Below are positions 1 to 3,850 of a DNA stretch of 6,392 bases, one piece after another. The translations under genes were made by a program, and so were the position numbers. The notes beneath the pieces were generated by a model that saw nothing but the letters and a program-made list of their open reading frames with translations, searched no databases and was not told the DNA's origin. How positions within the stretch are numbered: position 1 is the stretch's first letter; every line of letters starts with the position of its first letter. Origin of the DNA: JBGPJM01 sp041485385 (lineage in GTDB: Bacteria; Planctomycetota; Phycisphaerae; Phycisphaerales; UBA1924); the NCBI GenBank assembly GCA_041485385.1, contig JBGPJM010000257.1, positions 1-6,392 on the forward strand, in the 5' to 3' direction.

Positions 1-432
1 ATCCTCACCGCCTCGCAGATCTGCGTGGGCAACGAGAACGACCTGCGCCTGCGCGCGTGGGGGACCAAGGGGGGGCTGGAATGGCGCCAGGAGGACCCCA
101 ACCACCTGGTCTTCAAGCCGCTGGGGCAGCCGGAGCAGATCCTCCGTCGCGCAAACGACTACGTCTGCGAGGCCGCGAAGAAGAACACGCGGCTCCCGTC
201 CGGCCACCCCGAGGCATTCTTCGAGGCCTTCGCGAACGTCTACGACAGCGCGGCGGAGGCGATGCGGGCCCGGGGCGCCGGGGAGAAGAGCATCGGCGGC
301 GAGCGCTTCGACTATCCCGATCTGCGCGACGGGGCACGCGGCGTGCGGTTCATCGAGGCCGTCGTCGAGAGCGGCGCGAGCGAGGCGAAGTGGACAGGGT
401 TCACCGTCGCTCGCGCATCCGGCATGGACTGA
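1..432 (+). CDS. Gfo/Idh/MocA family oxidoreductase, C-terminal part
   Basis: The frame is open from base 1 to a TGA at 430-432 and gives the last 143 residues of a protein that starts before the window. A GTG at 25 is an internal codon, not a start. The stretches ASQICVGNENDLRLRAWGTK, GGLEWRQEDPN and GHPEAFFEAFANVY, and the tail DGARGVRFIEAVVES, match the C-terminal substrate-binding domain of Gfo/Idh/MocA oxidoreductases. These are usually cytoplasmic NAD(P)-dependent enzymes of 330-400 residues acting on sugars or cyclitols. The NAD-binding Rossmann domain and the catalytic lysine lie upstream, outside the window, so the substrate cannot be inferred. The gene converges on the next one with only 3 bp between the two stop codons. 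Confidence 0.9.
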   Translation: MLTASQICVGNENDLRLRAWGTKGGLEWRQEDPNHLVFKPLGQPEQILRRANDYVCEAAKKNTRLPSGHPEAFFEAFANVYDSAAEAMRARGAGEKSIGGERFDYPDLRDGARGVRFIEAVVESGASEAKWTGFTVARASGMD

Positions 433-435
433 TCG

Positions 436-1086
436 TCAGGCCAATCGGCGGCGCCTCACCCAGCCCAGACCCACCACCCCCGCCAATCCCGCCGCCCCGA
501 GGTAGACGCCCTCGGGCAACGGCACCATCTGCGCGGAGCCCGATATGTAGCTGTCGCTCTGGTCGTTGGGAAGGCCCTGGACGTAGAGGCCCATCCGCAG
601 CGTGGCGGTGTTCATCGCGGCCACGACCTCGGAGAAGGTATGGCCACCCATCAGGACCAGGACGATCCCGAGGCTCTCGCCGGGGTTGACACCGTCGCGC
701 TGCGTGACCGAGCCGCCGCCGAAGGTGGGGACGAACGCCGGGCTGACCGTGTTCCCGCCCGGCAGGCTGAGGGGCGCGTTGTCGGCCCGGAAGACCACGC
801 CGGGGCCGTTGACGAAGAGCAACGGGGTCGAGACCATCCGGTTGGCGGGGTTGTCGTCGAACAGCACCTGGGTGATCGACGACGCGGTCGGGCCGGAGTT
901 CGACAGCGTGAACACCACCTGGTTGTTGGTGCCCACGTCCAGCATGAGGTGCAGCTGCGACGTGACGTCCACGCCGTTCTGAGTGATGCGGACGAACCCG
1001 AAGGGCACGGGATCGGCCCATGCGGCAGCGGTCATCGCCAGACCGGCCACAAAGACGAATGTGCCAGCTGACCTTCGAATGTTCAT
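436..1086 (-). CDS. Secreted protein with PEP-CTERM-like sorting signal
   Basis: The predicted protein has 216 residues. Residues 1-24 form a signal peptide with a basic start (MNIRR), a hydrophobic core and a cleavage site after AAWA. The body is beta-rich, with many Val, Thr, Asn and Gly, and resembles no enzyme I know. The last 30 residues have the layout of a PEP-CTERM/VPLPA-type signal: a PLPEG motif near residue 189, a hydrophobic helix around 193-210, then RRRR close to the end. In known systems an exosortase cuts there and the protein is exported to the cell surface or extracellular matrix. No exosortase gene is in this window. The start is well set: AAGGAG at 1095-1100 (minus strand) lies 8 nt before the ATG. 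A three-repeat promoter array lies upstream at 1151-1195. The function of the body is unknown. Confidence 0.85.
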   Translation of the reverse strand: MNIRRSAGTFVFVAGLAMTAAAWADPVPFGFVRITQNGVDVTSQLHLMLDVGTNNQVVFTLSNSGPTASSITQVLFDDNPANRMVSTPLLFVNGPGVVFRADNAPLSLPGGNTVSPAFVPTFGGGSVTQRDGVNPGESLGIVLVLMGGHTFSEVVAAMNTATLRMGLYVQGLPNDQSDSYISGSAQMVPLPEGVYLGAAGLAGVVGLGWVRRRRLA

Positions 1087-1113
1087 TTCATTGTCTCCTT
1101 ACGTTGCGGCGGC

Positions 1114-1139
1114 GATGACGGCATAACGTCGTCGTCATC
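1114..1139 (-). other. Inverted repeat in 5' leader of the PEP-CTERM gene
   Basis: GATGACG (1114-1120) and CGTCATC (1133-1139) are perfect complements separated by 12 nt. They fall between the proposed -10 element and the Shine-Dalgarno site of the PEP-CTERM gene, so the leader RNA could fold here. A 7-bp stem with a 12-nt loop can arise by chance in GC-rich DNA, and no regulatory role is shown. Confidence 0.3.
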
Positions 1140-1150
1140 ACCAATGACCT

Positions 1151-1195
1151 ATTCTGGCCGGCGGGTCTGAGTCGCTGGTGAAGCATGCATGAGCC
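1151..1195 (-). promoter_or_regulatory. Three-repeat 11-bp array plus -10, for the PEP-CTERM gene
   Basis: On the minus strand, TCA triplets begin at 1192, 1181 and 1170, exactly 11 bp apart. The units carry TCATGCAT, TCACCAGC and TCAGACCC. A CAGAAT hexamer (1156-1151) ends 19 nt after the T of the last TCA. This spacing is shared by five other sites in the window. The hexamer lies 65 nt before the PEP-CTERM start codon. Direct repeats of about 11 bp overlapping the -35 region are typical of PhoB/OmpR-family response regulator promoters. That is an inference from architecture. The regulator is not in the window. Confidence 0.65.
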
Positions 1196-1227
1196 CGGCG
1201 CAACGCGCGCCGTCAGGCGGCGACCGG

Positions 1228-1243
1228 ATGAGCCGCGGCTCAT
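1228..1243. repeat. Perfect 16-bp palindrome
   Basis: ATGAGCCGCGGCTCAT reads the same on both strands. It lies between the end of small gene A and the array of the PEP-CTERM gene. The 13 bp at 1225-1237 (CGGATGAGCCGCG) also occur at 2921-2933, inside the array before gene C. It may be a binding site for the same regulator in inverted arrangement or for another dimeric protein. It has no U-run and is not a convincing terminator. Confidence 0.45.
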
Positions 1244-1293
1244 ATCGCTCGCGGGGTCGGTGCGGGAGGAGATGGAGCGCCGGCGCGGCGTGT

Positions 1294-1512
1294 TCACGTC
1301 GCCACCTCCGCGAGGCCCATCCGGACAAGGAAGGCCATCGCCTCACCCAGCTCGGCCTGGGTGAAGACCCCGGGCGCGGCCGGGCCGCCGGCACGCCCGC
1401 AATCGATGTGCATCGCGATGAGCGCGTACACATCCTGGGACTCGAAAGCCCGGAGCAGAAGGTCGGCGGCCACCAAGAGCCTGTCTGCGTCGGTTTCGGA
1501 CCGGCGTTCCAT
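1294..1512 (-). CDS. Small paralogous protein A, unknown function
   Basis: The ATG at 1512 is preceded by AAGGAAGG about 10 nt upstream. The frame stays open further up to 1572, but no other start has a better ribosome site. The product has 72 residues and no signal peptide or membrane segment. It aligns with B and C. Residues 11-22 (RLLVAADLLLRA) match RLFAAADCLLAA in C and GLFAVANRLLRA in B. Residues 50-66, beginning FTQAELGEAM, match FTPFELVEAM in C and FSPKELLDAM in B. The shared core suggests two amphipathic helices joined by a variable Gly/Pro/Arg-rich linker. I do not recognise the family. Its own array with a degenerate middle repeat lies at 1592-1636, so it is probably a single-gene transcript. 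Confidence 0.7.
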   Translation of the reverse strand: MERRSETDADRLLVAADLLLRAFESQDVYALIAMHIDCGRAGGPAAPGVFTQAELGEAMAFLVRMGLAEVAT

Positions 1513-1567
1513 GTTGTCCCTGCCTTCCTTGTCGCGCGCCGGGAAGCGCCGGGCGCTCGCGGTGGTC

Positions 1568-1585
1568 GGCACGATCGATCGTGCC
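1568..1585. repeat. Perfect 18-bp palindrome at the predicted start of transcript A
   Basis: GGCACGATCGATCGTGCC is a perfect palindrome. It begins 7 nt downstream of the proposed -10 hexamer of gene A (1597-1592), so it coincides with the expected transcription start. It could be an operator, or in RNA a 7-bp 5'-terminal hairpin with a UCGA loop. The palindrome itself is seen directly; its role is inferred. Confidence 0.55.
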
Positions 1586-1591
1586 CACGTT

Positions 1592-1636
1592 ACAGTTGTC
1601 CGGCCACGTGAGGGCAGCTTGGCAACCGCGTGAGTT
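1592..1636 (-). promoter_or_regulatory. Degenerate three-repeat 11-bp array plus -10, for gene A
   Basis: TCA triplets on the minus strand begin at 1633 and 1611, 22 bp apart. The middle position at 1622 reads CCA instead of TCA. The hexamer AACTGT (1597-1592) sits at the same distance from the last TCA as in the other arrays and fits nAnnnT. It lies 80 nt before the ATG of gene A. This is one of the two weaker members of the set and was recognised mainly by position and spacing. Confidence 0.45.
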
Positions 1637-1788
1637 TGCCGTTATTCCGCCCCCGTGAGTGTGCACGTCGGCGATCGCGGCGCGGCTGCGCCGATGCGGC
1701 ATCAGCACTCGAGCGGCGGGCGCACCGTGCTCCACAAAGAGACGACGGATTCCGCGGACAAGGCCGGTCCGCCGGATCTTGCGGCGTT

Positions 1789-2019
1789 TCAGCGGGACCA
1801 ATCATCCGACTGGGTCAGCTCCATCGCGACGAACATGGACATGGCGTCCAGGAGTTCCTTGGGCGAGAATGACCTGGCCGGGGGCGAGCTTCCGGCACGC
1901 GCAGGGCGAGAGTTGGTTCGAACGGGCGGTCGGGCGCGGTCGATCGGATCGATCGCCCTGAGCAGCCGATTGGCAACCGCGAACAGCCCCCTGGGTCTGG
2001 CGATGCCTTGTCGTGTCAT
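1789..2019 (-). CDS. Small paralogous protein B, unknown function
   Basis: The ATG at 2019 has GGTGAGG 5 nt upstream, and the proposed -10 ends 24 nt before it, so the leader is short. The product has 76 residues and no signal peptide or membrane segment. The N-terminal helix (residues 11-22, GLFAVANRLLRA) and the C-terminal motif (FSPKELLDAMSMFVAMELTQ, residues 51-70) align with A and especially C, with which it shares AMSM and VAM-LTQ. The middle (about residues 28-50) is rich in Arg, Pro and Ser and lacks the hydrophobic LVPMYVGR-type segment of C and A, so this copy may be diverging or decaying. The lengths of the middle segments are still similar, so a frameshift is not required. Confidence 0.65.
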   Translation of the reverse strand: MTRQGIARPRGLFAVANRLLRAIDPIDRARPPVRTNSRPARAGSSPPARSFSPKELLDAMSMFVAMELTQSDDWSR

Positions 2020-2042
2020 GGTGCCTCACCCTGCATACGGAG

Positions 2043-2087
2043 AGTCTTCCGTCGTGCGGTGAGGCATGCATGAGGCGTCGATGAATC
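2043..2087 (-). promoter_or_regulatory. Three-repeat 11-bp array plus -10, for gene B
   Basis: On the minus strand TCA triplets begin at 2084, 2073 and 2062, exactly 11 bp apart, in units TCATCGAC, TCATGCAT and TCACCGCA. The hexamer AAGACT (2048-2043) ends 19 nt after the last TCA begins and 24 nt before the ATG of gene B. The array and its flanks resemble those of gene C (2897-2941), including the GATTCAT start and the AAGACT hexamer, so promoter and gene were probably duplicated together. Confidence 0.65.
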
Positions 2088-2237
2088 CGACGGTCATCTT
2101 GCGGGTTGCACGCTTCGCCGGCATGTCGTCGATCAGCGCTGTACCGAGAAGAAGGGATCCGCGTCGAATGGCCCGGGGCTGGCCCGCATGGGCCGGCCGG
2201 CCATCGTCGGGCTGCCCGCCCCACCCCGGGCAGCGTG
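2088..2237. other. Spacer between divergent arrays; one hairpin
   Basis: No convincing gene lies here. The spacer separates the minus-strand array of gene B from the plus-strand array at 2238. A perfect 8-bp stem, GCTGCCCG (2211-2218) with CGGGCAGC (2227-2234) and an 8-nt loop, sits just before the plus-strand array. It lacks a U-run in either direction. A shorter GGCCC-GCAT-GGGCC stem lies at 2181-2194. Open frames across this stretch lack ribosome sites and look like random GC-rich reading. Confidence 0.4.
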
Positions 2238-2282
2238 GATTCATGGTTCTTTCATGCGGTCTTCATGGGCGAACGCCATGAT
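2238..2282 (+). promoter_or_regulatory. Plus-strand three-repeat 11-bp array plus -10
   Basis: On the plus strand TCA triplets begin at 2241, 2252 and 2263, exactly 11 bp apart. All three are followed by TG and all are preceded by T (TTCATG three times). The hexamer CATGAT (2277-2282) ends 19 nt after the last TCA begins, the same geometry as the five minus-strand arrays. It is the only array pointing right, and the next element in that direction is a strong intrinsic terminator at 2324-2363. Expected transcription start is near 2289. Confidence 0.65.
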
Positions 2283-2288
2283 GCTGGC

Positions 2289-2361
2289 TCCTGGCTTGGC
2301 TTGTGAGTACCCCGAGCTGAGATCCCCGTTCGGCGTAACCGCCGGGCGGGGTTTTTCTCTT
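2289..2361 (+). ncRNA. Candidate small RNA, about 70 nt
   Basis: A plus-strand array with a -10-like hexamer ending at 2282 and an intrinsic terminator ending near 2361 bracket about 70 nt with no credible protein gene. An ATG at 2281 opens a frame, but it overlaps the proposed -10, has no ribosome site and reads through the terminator. The predicted RNA has an unstructured 5' half (about 35 nt, containing CTTGGCTTG), then the terminator hairpin and a tail U5-CUC-U4, a layout common for trans-acting small RNAs. The 5' end carries an anti-Shine-Dalgarno-like stretch, GGCTCCTGG (2286-2294), if transcription starts a few bases earlier than predicted. I do not recognise a known RNA family. Confidence 0.5.
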
Positions 2362-2363
2362 TT
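2324..2363 (+). terminator. Strong intrinsic terminator, plus strand
   Basis: CCCCG-TT-CGGCG (2324-2335) pairs with CGCCG-GG-CGGGG (2340-2351) around a TAAC loop, giving a 12-bp stem in which the two central positions are U-G wobbles. It is followed directly by TTTTTCTCTTTT (2352-2363). In the minus direction the wobbles become A-C mismatches and there is no T-run, so the terminator acts on plus-strand transcripts. Confidence 0.85.
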
Positions 2364-2506
2364 GGCCGGCCGGGGTGGCCGCGCCGGCGCGTCGGACGAT
2401 GTCCGTGTTCGGGCCCGTCGCACCTAGCGCTCAATGGGAGGCGCCGGCTTTCGCCTGGTGCCCGCAGGGAGAAGTTCGCTCTTGGTCAGCTCGATCAACC
2501 CGTGTC
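2364..2506. other. Spacer downstream of gene C
   Basis: The terminator of the candidate small RNA and the 3' end of gene C face each other here. The stretch contains GC-rich inverted bits (GGCCGGCC at 2364-2371) but no T-run that would end gene C transcripts, and no gene I can support. Confidence 0.4.
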
Positions 2507-2734
2507 TCAGCCGTGACAGGCGTCCGTCTGGGTCAGGTCCATCGCAACAAGCATGGACATGGCCTCGACGAGTTCGAACGGCGTGAACGCCCCGATCGGC
2601 GTCGAGCCGTCGGCGTGCGGCCGACCTACGTACATCGGTACCAGCGAGCGACCCCCCCTCTTGTCCTGATCGATGGCCGCCAGCAGGCAGTCGGCTGCGG
2701 CGAAGAGCCTGTTGGATTCGACCGTGAGTTGCAT
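2507..2734 (-). CDS. Small paralogous protein C, unknown function
   Basis: The ATG at 2734 is preceded by AGGAGG with 6-nt spacing, the strongest ribosome site in the block. The product has 75 residues. Residues 10-21 (LFAAADCLLAAI) and 50-70 (beginning FTPFELVEAMSM) align with A and B. The middle (residues 31-45, LVPMYVGRPHADGST) corresponds to LIAMHIDCGRAGGPA in A. No signal peptide, membrane helix or metal motif is visible. The 3' end is also similar to gene B at DNA level, around the codons for AMSM-VAM-LTQ, which suggests a fairly recent duplication. The proposed promoter ends 163 nt upstream, leaving an unusually long leader of about 155 nt. Function unknown. Confidence 0.72.
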   Translation of the reverse strand: MQLTVESNRLFAAADCLLAAIDQDKRGGRSLVPMYVGRPHADGSTPIGAFTPFELVEAMSMLVAMDLTQTDACHG

Positions 2735-2823
2735 CTGGTGCCTCCTGGTTCTGCTTGCCCGCCGGACCGGGCGACCGCGAGCGCCAAGGCCGTAAGGGCC
2801 GATGAGCACACACGGTGGTTCAT
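2626..2823 (-). CDS. Possible short leader ORF overlapping gene C
   Basis: An ATG at 2823, inside the long leader of gene C, opens a 65-codon frame that overlaps the start of C in another frame. Its first residues, MNHRVCSSALTALALAVA, look like a signal peptide, with a possible AxA-like site at GGQA. The rest is the out-of-frame shadow of C and looks like random sequence. The ribosome site is weak (GAGAGG about 8 nt upstream). It could be a leader peptide coupled to C or a chance ORF, and chance is more likely. Confidence 0.2.
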   Translation of the reverse strand: MNHRVCSSALTALALAVARSGGQAEPGGTRCNSRSNPTGSSPQPTACWRPSIRTRGGVARWYRCT

Positions 2824-2896
2824 GCGCCTGCCCTCTCGAGGGTTGATGGCTCTGAGCCCGGTCTGCGCCGGACGACTGGCCCTCGACGCACGGAGG

Positions 2897-2941
2897 AGTC
2901 TTGCCGGGACTGGTGAGGCACGGATGAGCCGCGCATGAATC
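2897..2941 (-). promoter_or_regulatory. Three-repeat 11-bp array plus -10, for gene C
   Basis: TCA triplets on the minus strand begin at 2938, 2927 and 2916, exactly 11 bp apart, in units TCATGCGC, TCATCCGT and TCACCAGT. The hexamer AAGACT (2902-2897) has the same position as in the other arrays and the same sequence as in the gene B array. It lies between the stop of the membrane protein gene (2979) and gene C. Confidence 0.65.
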
Positions 2942-2978
2942 CACCGTTCATTTGGAGACGCGCCATGTCCCTCCGGTC

Positions 2979-3398
2979 CTACCGGCGGACTCTCGTCGTC
3001 CCCAGCTCGGCCCGGGCCCAGACCGACATTGCGCCCGCCAGCACCAGGACCACCATTACCAGCCGGACACGGTCGATCCCCCAGATCGTGGCCCCCGCCA
3101 CCGCGAGCGCGACGACGACGAGTCCGAGGATCGGCAGCCATCGCAGATCAGCCGGTTGCGCCCCGTGGTGAGCGGGGGCGCGCACCGCGCCCCGGACGGC
3201 GGACGCGCGCGGCACTGGGTCGCCCCGGCGGGGCCCGACCGTCGCGCCGCCTTCCGTCTCGCGGGGCGGCCCGGGGAGACTCGCCCGCCGTGTCCGGCGG
3301 CGTCGCGATCCGCCAGCGGGCTTCGCGCGCGTATCCGCCAGCGGGCTCCGATCGCGAGGAGCGTCGAGCGAGCCGCGGCGGGAAGATCGGTTGTCCAT
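2979..3398 (-). CDS. Small two-helix membrane protein, unknown function
   Basis: The ATG at 3398 has CAGGAG upstream with 7-nt spacing, and a promoter-like array ends 24 nt before it, which supports this start. The product has 139 residues. Residues 1-85 are rich in Arg, Pro, Ala and Gly and look disordered. Residues 87-107 (beginning WLPILGLVVVALAVAGA) and 112-128 (beginning RLVMVVLVLAGAM) are two hydrophobic helices separated by a short IDR turn. The protein ends in RVRR. No conserved domain is recognised. The basic, low-complexity N-terminal part is odd, and a later start just before the helices cannot be excluded, but no internal ATG with a ribosome site is seen. An imperfect tandem repeat lies in the 5' part of the gene. 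Confidence 0.55.
   Translation of the reverse strand: MDNRSSRRGSLDAPRDRSPLADTRAKPAGGSRRRRTRRASLPGPPRETEGGATVGPRRGDPVPRASAVRGAVRAPAHHGAQPADLRWLPILGLVVVALAVAGATIWGIDRVRLVMVVLVLAGAMSVWARAELGTTRVRR
3308..3347. repeat. 15-bp direct repeat, 25-bp period
   Basis: ATCCGCCAGCGGGCT occurs at 3308-3322 and again at 3333-3347. It lies within the 5' part of the small membrane protein gene. The period is not a multiple of three, so the two copies are read in different frames. This fits slippage or duplication in a weakly constrained N-terminal region. Confidence 0.7.
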
Positions 3399-3421
3399 GG
3401 AGTCGCTCCTGATTCCGCCGA

Positions 3422-3466
3422 AGATTCAGGCGGAGTCATGACGACACGATGGAGCTCCCGTGAGGT
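3422..3466 (-). promoter_or_regulatory. Degenerate three-repeat 11-bp array plus -10, for the membrane protein gene
   Basis: On the minus strand TCA triplets begin at 3463 and 3441, 22 bp apart. The middle position at 3452 reads CCA, the same substitution as in the gene A array. The hexamer GAATCT (3427-3422) is at the shared distance and fits nAnnnT. It ends 24 nt before the ATG at 3398, the same distance as for gene B. Confidence 0.45.
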
Positions 3467-3518
3467 TTCTTTCACGCCGCGCGGCGGAGGTCGCGTCGGA
3501 CCGTTCGGGCCGGCGCCC

Positions 3519-3605
3519 GAGCCGGGGCTCATCCACCACGGCGACCGCGGCGTGCAGTACGCCTGCGGCGAGTACCGGGTGCTAAGTCGCAAAGGGGGCG
3601 TGCAC
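3519..3605 (+). pseudogene. IS3-type transposase fragment
   Basis: One frame reads EPGLIHHGDRGVQYACGEYR followed by VL. This matches the catalytic core of IS3-family OrfB (DDE/rve integrase) transposases, which typically have GLIHHSDRGVQYASGEYR. The aspartate of HGDRG corresponds to the second catalytic Asp. The match stops within about 30 residues on both sides: no upstream catalytic domain, no downstream Glu region and no terminal inverted repeats were found. It is a decayed scrap, not a working element. It ends just before the stop codon of the AtpZ-like gene on the other strand. Confidence 0.75.
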
Positions 3606-3610
3606 GGGGT

Positions 3611-3850
3611 CTACTTCGACGACCGGTTGGCTTCGCGGACCATTTTGTAGGTGGAGCCGAAGAAGCCGAGGGCGATGCCGACGATAAGGCCCCACGGCGC
3701 GCTGTGGAGCCAGCGGTCGACGAGGTAGCCCAGGCCGGCGAAGACAAGCATGGTGCCGATGAAGCCGAAGGCCTGGCCATAGCCGGAGGCGGCGGAGACG
3801 AGCTCGGAGTCGGCGTCGTTCTTGCGGTCTGGGGGGACGGTTGCGGTCAT
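3611..3850 (-). CDS. AtpZ/AtpI-like ATP synthase accessory protein
   Basis: The product has 79 residues with two transmembrane helices (about 27-45 and 52-70) joined by a short loop containing DRWL. The pattern GYGQAFGFIGTMLVFAGLGY, followed by LVDRWL, PWGLIVGIALGFF and a basic C-terminus, fits the AtpZ/AtpI family (F0F1-ATPase subunit, ATPase_gene1). These proteins help assemble the c-ring or handle Mg2+/Ca2+ and are normally encoded first in the atp operon. Here no atpB follows: the next gene downstream is an unrelated membrane protein. An in-frame TGA two codons upstream excludes a longer version. No clear Shine-Dalgarno is seen, so the message may be leaderless or poorly translated. Confidence 0.78.
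   Translation of the reverse strand: MTATVPPDRKNDADSELVSAASGYGQAFGFIGTMLVFAGLGYLVDRWLHSAPWGLIVGIALGFFGSTYKMVREANRSSK

Noticed and set aside
57..689. Long plus-strand frame of 210 codons
   Set aside because: It is Arg/Pro-rich, crosses the end of the oxidoreductase gene and the antisense of the PEP-CTERM gene, and matches nothing: a GC-rich shadow.
602..1071. Plus-strand frames antisense to the PEP-CTERM gene
   Set aside because: No ribosome sites; the opposite strand has a signal peptide, a sorting signal and a strong Shine-Dalgarno.
2066..2427. Plus-strand frames around the candidate small RNA, including an ATG at 2281
   Set aside because: They lack ribosome sites, run through the promoter array or terminator hairpin, and have composition of random GC-rich sequence.
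1176..2941. Recurring peptide RLIRASP, RLMHASP, GLMHASP in minus-strand frames
   Set aside because: It is the translation of the 11-bp repeat arrays. An 11-bp period is not a multiple of three, so this is a DNA signal, not a protein motif.
2043..2941. Short repeated units as a CRISPR array
   Set aside because: The repeats are 11 bp and contiguous, with no spacers, and occur as separated triplets before genes.
2952..3650. 232-codon plus-strand frame as a complete transposase gene
   Set aside because: Only about 25-30 residues near 3519-3605 match IS3 OrfB; the rest is antisense of the small membrane protein gene.
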